Shown: positions 9,241 through 18,172 of the stretch, in pieces
Numbering within the stretch: the stretch's first letter is position 1
Layout: every line of letters begins with the position of its first letter
Source of the DNA: Vreelandella songnenensis
GTDB taxonomy: Bacteria; Pseudomonadota; Gammaproteobacteria; Pseudomonadales; Halomonadaceae
NCBI RefSeq assembly: GCF_003002925.1
Contig: NZ_PVTK01000001.1
Location: 62,001-126,000, forward strand
Reading direction: 5' to 3'
DNA: 64,000 bases
Notes under the pieces: generated by a model
Database searches by the model: none
Told to the model about the DNA's origin: nothing
What the model saw: only the letters and a program-made list of their open reading frames with translations
Program-made: the position numbers and the translations under genes

Positions 9241-10011
9241 CTAACCGGCAGGCGCCAGCAGTGCGCGCACCCGGTCAAGATCTTCCTGGGTATCGACTCC
9301 GGCCGGGTTGACCTCGCACGCCAGCGCCACTTGAATGTGGTGGCCGTGCTGCAGGGCACGCAACTGTTCGAGCTGTTCGAGCTGCTCAAGCGTTGACGCC
9401 GGCCAGTCAAGATACGCGGCCAGAAAGCTCGCTCGATAAGCGTAGATACCGATGTGGCGCAGCCAGGCATCGGTTTCAAGCAACGCAGGCTTGGCCTTGA
9501 ACTGCTCGCGGTCCCAGGGAATAGGCGCGCGGGAAAAATATAGCGCCCGCCCCTGCAAGGAGCGCACTACCTTGACCACGTTGGGATTGAACAGCGTTTC
9601 CACGTCACTGATCGGTTCAGCGAGGGTGGCAATCGATGCGCCTTCGTCTTCGGCAAGGCGCAGCGCTACCTGGTCGATCAACGCCGGCGGGATCAGCGGC
9701 TCATCGCCCTGCACGTTGACCACCAGCTCATGGTCATCAAGCCCGAGGAGCTGGGCAACCTCGGCGAGCCTGTCGGTACCGGAGGGGTGCTCCGGGCGAG
9801 TCATGACGACCTCGGCCCCATAGGGCATGAGCGCATCGCGAATACGCGTATCGTCGGTGGCAACCACCACTCGACTTGCCTGGCTCTGACAGGCTTGGCG
9901 CCATACGTGTGCCACCATGGGCTCGCCGGCTATGTCCAGAAGTGGCTTGCCGGGCAGTCTTGAAGAGCCGAAGCGGGCCGGTACAATCGCAGTAAAGCCA
10001 GGAAATGCCAT
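9241..10011 (-). CDS. kdsB: 3-deoxy-manno-octulosonate cytidylyltransferase (CMP-Kdo synthetase)
   Basis: A 256-residue nucleotidyltransferase that activates Kdo with CTP to give CMP-Kdo for the lipopolysaccharide inner core. The N-terminal Rossmann-like domain has the nucleotide-binding [31 protein letters not shown] and [11 protein letters not shown] follow as in E. coli KdsB. A leucine-glutamate-glutamine triplet repeat (about 208-217) is written by near-identical 9-base units but fits the normal family length. The start ATG shares one base with the stop of ycaR (TAATG), so translation is probably coupled. Part of the lpxK-ycaR-kdsB set. Confidence 0.96.
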   Translation of the reverse strand: MAFPGFTAIVPARFGSSRLPGKPLLDIAGEPMVAHVWRQACQSQASRVVVATDDTRIRDALMPYGAEVVMTRPEHPSGTDRLAEVAQLLGLDDHELVVNVQGDEPLIPPALIDQVALRLAEDEGASIATLAEPISDVETLFNPNVVKVVRSLQGRALYFSRAPIPWDREQFKAKPALLETDAWLRHIGIYAYRASFLAAYLDWPASTLEQLEQLEQLRALQHGHHIQVALACEVNPAGVDTQEDLDRVRALLAPAG

Positions 10012-10220
10012 TAGATGCCCCCCGCGCGCCCCGGCGATGGCGGCAGCTTTTCATCGGCATCCATCACCCGCGCCTCGCCCGGCAGCATGACGGGAATCCC
10101 CTCCTGAATGGGGTAGGCCAGTCCATCGTAATGGCAGCGCAGCTCCTGCGCCTCGCGGTCATATTTGAGTTTACCGTTACACAACGGGCAGACCAGCATT
10201 GCCAGCAATTCCTTATCCAT
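10011..10220 (-). CDS. ycaR: Trm112/UPF0434 family protein YcaR
   Basis: A 69-residue protein with two zinc-knuckle-like features, CPLC near residue 11 and a later [11 protein letters not shown], typical of the UPF0434/Trm112-like family. Bacterial members sit between lpxK and kdsB, exactly as here; their role is unknown, although the eukaryotic relatives activate methyltransferases. An AGGGGA ribosome binding site precedes the ATG. It overlaps kdsB by one base and lies 13 bp after lpxK, so it is almost certainly in the same operon. Confidence 0.92.
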   Translation of the reverse strand: MDKELLAMLVCPLCNGKLKYDREAQELRCHYDGLAYPIQEGIPVMLPGEARVMDADEKLPPSPGRAGGI

Positions 10221-10233
10221 GCGTAGATCCCCT

Positions 10234-11241
10234 TCAGGATAAAGCCGACAGTTTGGCTGTCAGCCAGTGTTCAAAGTCTAGCGGAAGCACGGCTTCCACT
10301 TCCAATACCCAGCTATCCGGCGGGGCAATGTCCAGGCATTTGACCGCATCTTTGGCTGTCATTACCACGGGCCGCCCGTGGGCGGCGGTAAAGGTTTCGG
10401 CGCTGAAAGACTGATGGTCGGCCAGCGGCTGCATTTCGCCCTTCACCCCTAAATCGCTTAACGTGGCAAAAAAGCGTTGGGGATTTCCAATGCCGGCCAC
10501 GCCAAGGATCGGCAGGCTAAACGGCAATGGCGCAAGCGGGAAACGCTCGGCGTCACTTAACCGGCGCCAGCTCACGGGCTGAAGCCGCATGGGCGTAATG
10601 CTGACCGGCCGGTCAAGATCAAGGGTACGCTCAAGCGTGCCATTGGCAATCACCGCATCAACGCGCAGAAGCCGCTCGGGCGACTCGCGTAACGGTCCGG
10701 CCGGCAGGCAGCGCCGATTGCCAAGCCCGCGCTTGCCATCGATCACTACAAGCTCGATGTCGCGCCCCAGCGCCAGATGCTGTAGCCCGTCGTCACTTAA
10801 AATGATATCGCACCCGGCGTCTACCAGCGCCTTGACGCCGCGGGGGCGGTCAGGGTCGGCCACTACGGGCAGGCCGGTTTGCTGGGCCAGCATCACCGGC
10901 TCATCGCCGCTGTGCGCGGGGTCAGTGCGGGCTGTCACGTGCAGCGGGTAGCGCCCGCTCTCGCCGCCATAACCGCGAGTTACGATGCCCGGCGACCAGC
11001 CCTTATCCACCAGCCAGCGCCCAAGCCAGGCCACCAGCGGCGACTTGCCCGTACCGCCAAGGGTAATATTACCTACCACGATGACCGGCACCGGGGCCTG
11101 CCATGCCGATTTTGCACCACGCCGATACGCCGCTTCGCGCCGTGCCATGACCCGTTGGTAAAGCGCACCCAGCGGGCGCAGCGGCCAAAGCCAGCGGCTA
11201 TCCTGATAGGCCCCTTTCAGCCAGCGCTCGGCCAGCGTCAT
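10234..11241 (-). CDS. lpxK: Tetraacyldisaccharide 4'-kinase LpxK
   Basis: A 335-residue kinase that phosphorylates the 4' position of the lipid A disaccharide at the inner face of the cytoplasmic membrane. The Walker A loop GNITLGGTGKSP spans about 57-68, preceded by an amphipathic, Trp/Arg-rich N-terminal helix that associates with the membrane. Although the frame stays open further upstream, ATG at 11241 is chosen because it overlaps the msbA stop as ATGA and gives the family N-terminus. Acting after LpxB and before Kdo transfer, it fits its neighbours msbA (lipid A flipping) and kdsB (Kdo activation). Confidence 0.95.
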   Translation of the reverse strand: MTLAERWLKGAYQDSRWLWPLRPLGALYQRVMARREAAYRRGAKSAWQAPVPVIVVGNITLGGTGKSPLVAWLGRWLVDKGWSPGIVTRGYGGESGRYPLHVTARTDPAHSGDEPVMLAQQTGLPVVADPDRPRGVKALVDAGCDIILSDDGLQHLALGRDIELVVIDGKRGLGNRRCLPAGPLRESPERLLRVDAVIANGTLERTLDLDRPVSITPMRLQPVSWRRLSDAERFPLAPLPFSLPILGVAGIGNPQRFFATLSDLGVKGEMQPLADHQSFSAETFTAAHGRPVVMTAKDAVKCLDIAPPDSWVLEVEAVLPLDFEHWLTAKLSALS

Positions 11242-12974
11242 GGCGTTTCCTGAAACTGCAGTTGATGCAGCGCCGCGTAGGCACCCTTGGCTTCCAGCAA
11301 TGTCTGGTGCGTGCCCTGCTCGATAATCCGCCCCTGATCCATCACCAGAATCCGGTCGGCGCGCTCGATGGTCGATAGCCGATGGGCAATGACCAGCGTG
11401 GTGCGCCCTTCGCATACGCGCTCGAGCGCTTTTTGAATATAGCGCTCGGACTCGGTATCCAGGGCCGAGGTGGCCTCATCCAGAATCAGCACCGGGCTGT
11501 CCTTGAAGATCGCCCGGGCAATGGCCAGACGCTGACGTTGGCCACCGGAAAGCATGACCCCGTTTTCACCCACCACGGTCTCATAACCCTGGGGGAGCTT
11601 TTCGATAAACTCGCTGGCATAGGCCGCCTGAGCCGCAGCTTCAACAGCCTGACGGTCTGGATTGGCAGTGCCGTAGGCAATGTTGTCGGCAATGCTTGCG
11701 TTGAATAGCGTCACCTGCTGGGATACCAGGCCAATCTGCTGGCGCAGCGGCCCCAGCGCATACTCATCGATGCTTACGCCATCAATCAGAATGCGCCCTT
11801 CACTTGCCCGGTAGAAACGCGGCAGCAAACTGACCAGCGTGGACTTTCCGCTACCCGAGCGGCCCACGATGGCAATGAGCTCGCCCGGGGCAACCTTGAG
11901 GTCAATGCCATGCAGCACTTCGGGCTGGTCATCGGCGTAGCGAAAGCTGACGTTATCGATCACCAGCTCGCCGTGCAGACGTTGCGGCGCATGCGTGCCG
12001 GTATCCTGCTCGGGCGCTGTATCCATCAGGCCGAACAGCTCGGAAGCGGCGGCAATGCCTTTCTGGATATCGCTATTGATTTCAGTGAGCTGGCGCACCG
12101 GCTTGATCATCAGGGCGGCGGCGGTAATAAAGGCCACGAACTCGCCCGGCGTCATGTTGGCCATCAGCGAGGGGGCCATGGCCAGCCACACCAGTAGCGC
12201 CATGGAAATGGCCACCAGCATGAGAATGACCGGCGAGCTGATGGCCCGCGTCATGGCCTCTTTCATGCTCTGCTTGCGGTTCTCTTCGCTGACGCGCTCA
12301 AAGCGCCTTGACTCATACGCCTCGGCACCGTGGGTGCGCACTACCCGATACCCCGACAGCGCCTCGGATGCCACGTGGGTTACATCACCCATGGAGCTCT
12401 GAATACGCTTGGAAATACGCCGGAAGCGCTTGCTGACGTAGCTCACCACAGCGGCAATAATCGGCGTCACGCCCAGAAACAGCAGCGTCAGCATCCAGTT
12501 GGTCCAGAACAGATAGCCGATCAGCCCGACCACGAACAGCCCTTCACGCAAGATGACCGTAACCGCGTTGGTCGCAGCCCCGGCAACCTGCTCCACATGG
12601 TAGGTGACGCGCGAGACGAGATGCCCGCTTGAGTGGTGATCGAAAAAGCGCCCCGGCAGGTGCAGCAGATGGCCGAACACATCGCAGCGCAGGGTATGAA
12701 CCACATAGCGCCCCACGTAAGCCATGAAATAAGTGCTTAAAAAGGTGCCCAATCCGCGTGCGGCGAACATCAGCACGACGAACAAGGGCAAGAACAGGCG
12801 AAATGAGGCGTCCGGGTTCTGAATCCCGTCAATCAGGCGCTTCATCATTTCCGCAAGCGCCGTGCTGGAGGCGGCATACACCACAAAACCGGCAACCGCC
12901 ATGGCAAACGCCCGCCAGTGCGGCCTTACATAACCCAGCAATCTTTTATATAGAACCCAACCTGAATCAGTCAC
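11238..12974 (-). CDS. msbA: Lipid A export ABC transporter MsbA
   Basis: A 578-residue half-transporter with a six-helix membrane domain (about 20-310) and an ABC ATPase. Walker A is GRSGSGKSTLVSLL, the signature LSGGQRQRLAIARA and Walker B LILDEATSALD, followed by the H-loop AHRLS. Homodimers flip core lipid A across the inner membrane using ATP. A start at 12989 is possible, but GTG at 12974 is preferred because AGGAG lies five bases before it. The stop overlaps lpxK (ATGA), matching the E. coli msbA-lpxK pair. In Pseudomonas this slot between comEC and lpxK holds exbB/exbD-type genes instead. Confidence 0.95.
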   Translation of the reverse strand: MTDSGWVLYKRLLGYVRPHWRAFAMAVAGFVVYAASSTALAEMMKRLIDGIQNPDASFRLFLPLFVVLMFAARGLGTFLSTYFMAYVGRYVVHTLRCDVFGHLLHLPGRFFDHHSSGHLVSRVTYHVEQVAGAATNAVTVILREGLFVVGLIGYLFWTNWMLTLLFLGVTPIIAAVVSYVSKRFRRISKRIQSSMGDVTHVASEALSGYRVVRTHGAEAYESRRFERVSEENRKQSMKEAMTRAISSPVILMLVAISMALLVWLAMAPSLMANMTPGEFVAFITAAALMIKPVRQLTEINSDIQKGIAAASELFGLMDTAPEQDTGTHAPQRLHGELVIDNVSFRYADDQPEVLHGIDLKVAPGELIAIVGRSGSGKSTLVSLLPRFYRASEGRILIDGVSIDEYALGPLRQQIGLVSQQVTLFNASIADNIAYGTANPDRQAVEAAAQAAYASEFIEKLPQGYETVVGENGVMLSGGQRQRLAIARAIFKDSPVLILDEATSALDTESERYIQKALERVCEGRTTLVIAHRLSTIERADRILVMDQGRIIEQGTHQTLLEAKGAYAALHQLQFQETP

Positions 12975-13030
12975 ACGCGCTCCTGGCAATAGTGTGCAAT
13001 GCGCTGGATTCTACCTCAAGGCGAGGCGCT

Positions 13031-15295
13031 TCAACACCGCTTAGCGCTTACCGGTAGCTTCCGGGTCGGTTTGACGTGCAGCTGCCGGCCTTTCTGAAAC
13101 CAGAAACGCAGCGCGCCGTCGTGCCCGGTACTCCACAGGCAGCTCTGCTGACGACTGAAGCGGCGCACCACGCTATCCACCGGATGCTGGAAGGCGTTAT
13201 TACGCCCGGCGCTGAATATCACGTGGCGTGGCGAGACATGCTGGACAAACTGAGCGCCGGAACTGGTCAGGCTGCCGTGGTGGCCGGCCACCAGTACGCT
13301 CGCAGGCGAGTCAATATCCTGAAGAAAGCGTCGCTCGATATCCCGGCTCACATCGCCGGTAATCAGCAGGCGATGCGCGCCCTGGCTCACCTCCAGCACG
13401 CAGGAGCGATCATTGGCGGAGTAGTTCGTTGGCCCGGCCGGCGGCCACAAGAAACGGTAGGTAATGCCATCTTGCTGCCAGGTTTGCCCACGCTGACAGG
13501 GCGTGGCGTTCACCGGCAGCGCTTCCCCCAGCGGGGCATACCAGCGCTCGACATGATGATCTTCCAAAAGCGCACCAATACCGCCGGCATGATCACTATC
13601 GGCATGACTGACAATCACCTCATCGAACCGCTGACCCGGCGCCCAGAGCGTTTGCAAAGGCATGAAGCCCGACTGAAAGCGCGGCCCGGTATCATAGAGC
13701 AGGCGATAGTGTGCGCTACGCAGCTCGATCAGTTGCCCCTGCCCTACATCGTGAACCGTAACGCGCAGCGCGCCTTCAGGCGCAGTGCCTGGCAGCCACC
13801 AGGGTAAAAGCGCCAGCAGCAGCGCAGCACCCGCTCTTATCCAGAGATAAATCCCCGGGAGCCCCCAGCTAAGCGCCAGAAGCAACAGTGCAGCGCTCAG
13901 CGGATAGACCAGCGAACGATCCGGCTCCCAGAGCGGCCATAGATCAACCGCAAGCGCCAGCAGGGTGTAGAAGATGGCCAGCGCCTGCTCAAACAGCCAC
14001 CACACCCCCGTACCTAAAAAAGGGATGGGGGTGAATAGCCACCCCAGCAGCGCCAGCGGCACCATGATGGAGCTGACCCAGGGTACCGCCACGAGATTGA
14101 TAAGAGGCGCAGCCGGAGCAATCCGCCCGAAGGCCATCAGCACAGCGGCAGCCATCAAGGGCGCCAATAAAAGCTGCGAACGCACCAGAGCATGGAGCCA
14201 GCCTTGGATGCCTTGCGGGCGCGCGCGCCCCTGCCAGATGATGATCAACCAGGCAACGGCGATAAACGATAGCCAAGAGCCCGGGCGCCACAATGAAAGC
14301 GGGTCTGCCAGCACCACCAGCCCAAGCGCCAGCCACCAGGCCTGCCAGGCGCTCGGCGCGTGCCGCCCGCTAAGCACCCAAAGCCCAACGAGCGTCATGA
14401 CCATGGCGCGCAGCGCTGGCGGCGCCAGCCCGGCAAGCCACGCGTAGCCAACCGCTGCCGCAGCGGCCACCCACCAGGGCCATGTCCTCATTCGCCAGTT
14501 CAAGGGAGTTAAAACCCGCGCCGCAGTGCGCGCAAGCAGCAGCGCAAAGCCGGCGACCAGGCCGACGTGCAAACCTGAAATCACGACCAGGTGGGTAGTC
14601 CCGGTGGCATTGAGGAGCGTCCAGTCCTCCTGGGTCAGCCGGTCGCCCTCGCCCAGCGTCAAGGCGGAAAGCCAGCGCCGGGTCCGCTCTTCAAGCGGTG
14701 AAGCCTCCAGTACCTCAAGCGCTTTGCGACGCAGCGAAAAGCCGGCAGGCGCTATTCGCTCGGGTGCGGGCTCACTGCGCACATACCCCGTGGCGTGAAT
14801 GCCTTCGCGCCACAGCCACTGTTCAAAGTCGAAGCTTTCAGGATTGGCAAAACCGCCCGGGGGCCGCAGGCGCAATGTCATGCGCCACCGCTCGCCCGCC
14901 TGATAGTCACCGCCAGCGTAAGCAGTGACCCGCACTTTGTTGAGCATTCGGCACTTGGGCCGCTGCTCGGGAGATTCACACTGGTCAATACTCAAAAGCA
15001 GGCGTTTTGAACCGGCCAGGGGGGTGACGCCAAGAAGTACCGCTTCAACGATAACGTCTTCACCGTTCAGCCCATCCGGCAACTGGCTGGCCCACTGCTG
15101 GTGAATGCCTGCAAATACCCAGCTGGCGACTATCAGCCAGAGTGCCGCGCCGGGGCGACGGATCACGACCAGTAGCGCGGCTATAACGCCAACACTCAGA
15201 AACGCATTCAACGCACCGACACTACCGCTCCAACCGGCCGCTACAGCGCCTGCAAGCGTTGCCAGCGCCGCCGGTATCGCAACGCCCAACGGCAT
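13031..15295 (-). CDS. comEC: DNA internalisation-related competence protein ComEC/Rec2
   Basis: A 754-residue polytopic membrane protein. The N-terminal region has membrane helices and an OB-like DUF4131 part; the central competence domain has VVISGLHVGL, typical of the family, followed by many helices. The C-terminal third is a metallo-beta-lactamase-like domain with HADSDHAGG and GHHGS, predicted to sit in the periplasm as a nuclease. In naturally competent bacteria it forms the inner-membrane channel for single-stranded DNA. An AAGGAG site precedes ATG 15295. It is 56 bp upstream of msbA. Whether this organism takes up DNA cannot be told from this locus. Confidence 0.93.
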   Translation of the reverse strand: MPLGVAIPAALATLAGAVAAGWSGSVGALNAFLSVGVIAALLVVIRRPGAALWLIVASWVFAGIHQQWASQLPDGLNGEDVIVEAVLLGVTPLAGSKRLLLSIDQCESPEQRPKCRMLNKVRVTAYAGGDYQAGERWRMTLRLRPPGGFANPESFDFEQWLWREGIHATGYVRSEPAPERIAPAGFSLRRKALEVLEASPLEERTRRWLSALTLGEGDRLTQEDWTLLNATGTTHLVVISGLHVGLVAGFALLLARTAARVLTPLNWRMRTWPWWVAAAAAVGYAWLAGLAPPALRAMVMTLVGLWVLSGRHAPSAWQAWWLALGLVVLADPLSLWRPGSWLSFIAVAWLIIIWQGRARPQGIQGWLHALVRSQLLLAPLMAAAVLMAFGRIAPAAPLINLVAVPWVSSIMVPLALLGWLFTPIPFLGTGVWWLFEQALAIFYTLLALAVDLWPLWEPDRSLVYPLSAALLLLALSWGLPGIYLWIRAGAALLLALLPWWLPGTAPEGALRVTVHDVGQGQLIELRSAHYRLLYDTGPRFQSGFMPLQTLWAPGQRFDEVIVSHADSDHAGGIGALLEDHHVERWYAPLGEALPVNATPCQRGQTWQQDGITYRFLWPPAGPTNYSANDRSCVLEVSQGAHRLLITGDVSRDIERRFLQDIDSPASVLVAGHHGSLTSSGAQFVQHVSPRHVIFSAGRNNAFQHPVDSVVRRFSRQQSCLWSTGHDGALRFWFQKGRQLHVKPTRKLPVSAKRC

Positions 15296-15392
15296 ACGAC
15301 TCTCCTTGGCATGAGAACTTCACCTACTCGGCATAGCCGAAGCGCTGCGCTATATGGATAATAGGCGGCACTTATGGTCAAGAGTACCTGAC

Positions 15393-15944
15393 ATGCCGCG
15401 CCGTTTCCTGCAGCGCTACATGCCTAAACCCGACACGTTAAGGCGGCAGCGGTCCCTGCGCTTCATGGCGCCGCTGATTGCCGACCCCGGGTTGTGGCTT
15501 TTAACTCGTCGAAGCGTTGCCAATGCGTTTAGCGTCGGGCTGTTCTGCGCCATGCTGCCGATTCCCTTTCAGATGGTGGTTGCCGCAGTAGGTGCACGGC
15601 TGAGCAGATGCAATCTGGCGCTATCGGTCAGCCTTGTCTGGATCACCAACCCGCTGACCATGCCGCTGATTTTTTACGGCAACTACCGCCTGGGTACTTT
15701 CCTGATGGGCGCGCCGGTGCGCGAGGCGCCCTCGCGTATTTCAACCCGCTGGATCGCCGAGCAGATGCACGACATGCTGCCACCGCTGCTGGTGGGTTCA
15801 CTGGTCACCGCGATTATGCTCGCGCTGGTCGCCAATATCGCCATTCGCCTGATCTGGCGCTGGCACGTCTCCTATAACTGGAAACGCCGCCGCCTTAACA
15901 GGCGACGGCGTCGGGCACGCATCGAATCTGAATTCGACGATTAA
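15393..15944 (+). CDS. DUF2062 domain-containing membrane protein
   Basis: A 183-residue protein of the DUF2062 family. The conserved N-terminus (MPRRFLQRYMP, then SLRF and DPGLWLLTRRSVANAFSVGLF) leads into three or four hydrophobic helices and a very basic tail (KRRRLNRRRRRAR). The frame extends to 15354, but ATG 15393 matches the family start. The function is unknown; the family occurs beside comEC and lol genes in Pseudomonas as well. It is divergent from comEC and its stop overlaps the lolD stop region by four bases (convergent). Confidence 0.88.
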   Translation: MPRRFLQRYMPKPDTLRRQRSLRFMAPLIADPGLWLLTRRSVANAFSVGLFCAMLPIPFQMVVAAVGARLSRCNLALSVSLVWITNPLTMPLIFYGNYRLGTFLMGAPVREAPSRISTRWIAEQMHDMLPPLLVGSLVTAIMLALVANIAIRLIWRWHVSYNWKRRRLNRRRRRARIESEFDD

Positions 15945-16687
15945 ACGGCGGGGAGTTGCTCTACCAGTTTGCCCGCATCCAGCTTCAATACGCGGTCCTG
16001 ATGCGCGGCCAAGCCGACGTCGTGGGTCACGATGACAAAGGCACAGGCGCTCTCCTTGGCCAGCTCGTCCATCAGCGCAAGGATCGTGGCCGCCGTGGTC
16101 TGGTCAAGGTTACCGGTAGGCTCATCCATCAGCACCAGGCTCGGGTCGGTGACCAGCGCACGGGCAATCGCCACACGCTGACGCTCGCCGCCGGAAAGCT
16201 CGCCGGGCTTGTGATCTGCCCGCGCCTTCATACCTACCCGCTCAAGGATCTGCATGGCCCGCTTTTCGGCCGTCTTTTTCGACTGCCCGCGAATGATCAG
16301 CGGGAGTGCCGCGTTCTCGACCGCGGTAAACTCCGCCAGCAGATGGTGGAACTGGTAGACAAAGCCGATGTAGCGATTGCGGAACTTGCCCAGTGCAGCT
16401 TCATTGAGGGTGGAAAGCGGCTCACCCGCGATGACCACCCGGCCATCGCTTGGCCGGTCCAGCCCGCCCAGCAGATTGAGCAGCGTGGTCTTGCCCGAAC
16501 CGGAGCTGCCCACGATGGCGACCCGCTCACCAGCGCGCACCGAAAGGTCGAGCTTGTCGAGCACGGTCAGGTCCTGAGGCCCTTCGCTATACACTCGAGT
16601 AAGCCCCTGACAGTCGAGCATGACAGGACGCTGCGGCGCACTTGATGACGTACTTGTAGACGCACTTGAAGACGTACTGTAAGACAT
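15941..16687 (-). CDS. lolD: Lipoprotein-releasing ABC transporter ATPase LolD
   Basis: A 248-residue ABC ATPase energising release of outer-membrane lipoproteins to LolA. Walker A GSSGSGKTTLLN, signature LSGGERQRVAIARAL and Walker B LVLMDEPTG are intact. ATG 16687 is preferred because AAGGA lies seven bases before it; two further in-frame ATGs lie upstream inside lolC. Unusually, the first 20 residues are almost all Ser, Thr and Ala and are written by a 12-base tandem repeat (16637-16678), an N-terminal extension absent from typical LolD. It lies 10 bp after lolC in one operon. Confidence 0.95.
   Translation of the reverse strand: MSYSTSSSASTSTSSSAPQRPVMLDCQGLTRVYSEGPQDLTVLDKLDLSVRAGERVAIVGSSGSGKTTLLNLLGGLDRPSDGRVVIAGEPLSTLNEAALGKFRNRYIGFVYQFHHLLAEFTAVENAALPLIIRGQSKKTAEKRAMQILERVGMKARADHKPGELSGGERQRVAIARALVTDPSLVLMDEPTGNLDQTTAATILALMDELAKESACAFVIVTHDVGLAAHQDRVLKLDAGKLVEQLPAV
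16637..16678 (-). repeat. 12-bp tandem repeat inside lolD 5' end
   Basis: On the minus strand the units AGTACGTCTTCA, AGTGCGTCTACA, AGTACGTCATCA and a partial AGTGCG follow head to tail. They keep the reading frame and encode Ser-(Thr/Ala)-Ser-(Ser/Thr). In-frame length variation between strains would be expected if the repeat slips. Confidence 0.85.
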
Positions 16688-16697
16688 AGATGAATCC

Positions 16698-17939
16698 TTA
16701 TTCATAGCGCAAGACATCCGCTGGCTGAACGCGTGCGGCACGCCAGGCTGGGTACAGCGTCGACAAAAACGTCAGGCCAAAGGCTGCCAGAACGATGTTG
16801 CGCACGTCATCCCACTGCAACTGAGACGGCAGATCGCTGATGAAGTAGACGCCCGCATCCAGGAACTGGATACCAAAGGTCGCCTCGAACCAGCCGATCA
16901 GATCGGACACGGTCAGCGCCAGCAGGATACCTACCGCCACGCCAATCGCGATGCCAATCAGACCGATGGCCAGCCCCTGAACGATAAAGATTCCCATGAT
17001 CGAGCGCGGCGTTGCGCCAATGGTGCGCAGAATGGCGATATCGGCGCGCTTGTCGGTCACGACCATGACCAGCGTCGACACGATATTGAACGCCGCTACG
17101 GCGATGATCACGGTCAGCAGTAGCGCGATCATGCGCTTTTCCATCTGAATGGCCTGGAACAGGTTGCCGTGGGAGGACGTCCAGTCCGTTCCCCGGTAAC
17201 CGGGGCCCAGTTCATTGACGATATCCTGGGTCTCGCTGCCCGCGATAAACAAGTCGCTTAGCTCAAGGCGCAGACCGCCTACCGCTTCGCCCAGACGCGC
17301 CAGGGTCTGCATGTCTTCGATATTGGCGTAGGCCAGATTGGCATCAAGGTCAGCACCAACGCTAAAGATACCGCTGACGGTAAAACGTTTCAGGCGCGGA
17401 AAGACACCGGCCGGTGTAATCGATGCCTCAGGCACCAAGAGCGTCACGTAATCGCCTACACCCACGCCGAGTTGGCGTGCCAGCATGGAGCCCAGCACCA
17501 CGTTCCACCCGCCCGGCACCAGGTCATCCAGGCTGCCTTGGCGCATATGCTTCCCAATAATCGATACCTGGTCTTCCCAATCAGGGTTGATGCCGTTGAC
17601 CATCGCGCCCTGATTACGCCCGGCCGCCGAGAACATACCCTGCTGCTCGACATAGGGTGCGGCGCCAATCACGCGTTCACGCTGGATCAGGCGGTCCGCC
17701 AGCGCTTCCCACTCGACAAGCCCTTCGGTGGATTCAATCTTGGTATGCGGCACCATTCCCAGAATGCGCGTGCGCAGCTCGTGGTCGAAGCCGTTCATCA
17801 CGGAGAGCACCAGGATCAGTACCGCGACACCCAGCATCAGCCCGAGCATGGAGGTCAACGAGATAAACGAGATAAAGTGGTTTCGGCGTTTGGCGCGCAC
17901 GTAGCGCAGCCCCACCAGAAAAGGCAAACGATCAAGCAT
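16698..17939 (-). CDS. lolC: Lipoprotein-releasing ABC transporter permease, LolC/LolE family
   Basis: A 413-residue MacB-like permease: one N-terminal membrane helix (about 25-48, after LRYVRAKRRNHFISFISL), a large periplasmic domain to about residue 270, then three helices ending in PADVLRYE. With LolD it extracts mature lipoproteins from the inner membrane. ATG 17939 is chosen for its AAGGA site and family N-terminus. Only one permease gene is present before lolD, whereas E. coli has lolC and lolE flanking lolD. A homodimeric (LolF-type) arrangement, or a second permease elsewhere, is therefore possible. Confidence 0.93.
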   Translation of the reverse strand: MLDRLPFLVGLRYVRAKRRNHFISFISLTSMLGLMLGVAVLILVLSVMNGFDHELRTRILGMVPHTKIESTEGLVEWEALADRLIQRERVIGAAPYVEQQGMFSAAGRNQGAMVNGINPDWEDQVSIIGKHMRQGSLDDLVPGGWNVVLGSMLARQLGVGVGDYVTLLVPEASITPAGVFPRLKRFTVSGIFSVGADLDANLAYANIEDMQTLARLGEAVGGLRLELSDLFIAGSETQDIVNELGPGYRGTDWTSSHGNLFQAIQMEKRMIALLLTVIIAVAAFNIVSTLVMVVTDKRADIAILRTIGATPRSIMGIFIVQGLAIGLIGIAIGVAVGILLALTVSDLIGWFEATFGIQFLDAGVYFISDLPSQLQWDDVRNIVLAAFGLTFLSTLYPAWRAARVQPADVLRYE

Positions 17940-17984
17940 GGCGTCATTCCTTAGTAATAAGCCGCTCATGGTACGGTTTTTTTC

Positions 17985-18013
17985 AGCATACTGCATGCAA
18001 AACGGCCAGTGAA
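17985..18013 (-). promoter_or_regulatory. Candidate lolCD promoter
   Basis: On the minus strand TTCACT (18008-18013) and TATGCT (17985-17990) are separated by 17 bp, a moderate sigma70 match 46 bases before the lolC start. It shares the intergenic region with the divergent aguAB promoter. Confidence 0.4.
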
Positions 18014-18065
18014 ACGGAGCATTGTCGGCGCTTTGCCAAGCCATGTAAGGCTTGCAAGTTACCCC

Positions 18066-18094
18066 TTGACGCCCTACATTGCGCCCATTTATGT
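18066..18094 (+). promoter_or_regulatory. Candidate aguAB promoter
   Basis: TTGACG at 18066-18071, a 17-bp spacer and TTATGT at 18089-18094 form a good sigma70 promoter. Transcription would begin near 18101, giving a leader of about 70 bases before aguA. Confidence 0.6.
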
Positions 18095-18172
18095 CGCTTG
18101 CCCCGGCAAGCGCCATTTTCCTGCTTCATTTTTCCATTTTCACTACCAGGAGACGTTGCGACGTTGGCTAAC

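Noticed and set aside
9364-9390. 9-bp triplicate in kdsB as an inserted repeat
   Set aside because: Aligned by eye with the family, the Leu-Glu-Gln segment replaces residues normally present there and does not lengthen the protein, so it is likely just codon-level similarity.
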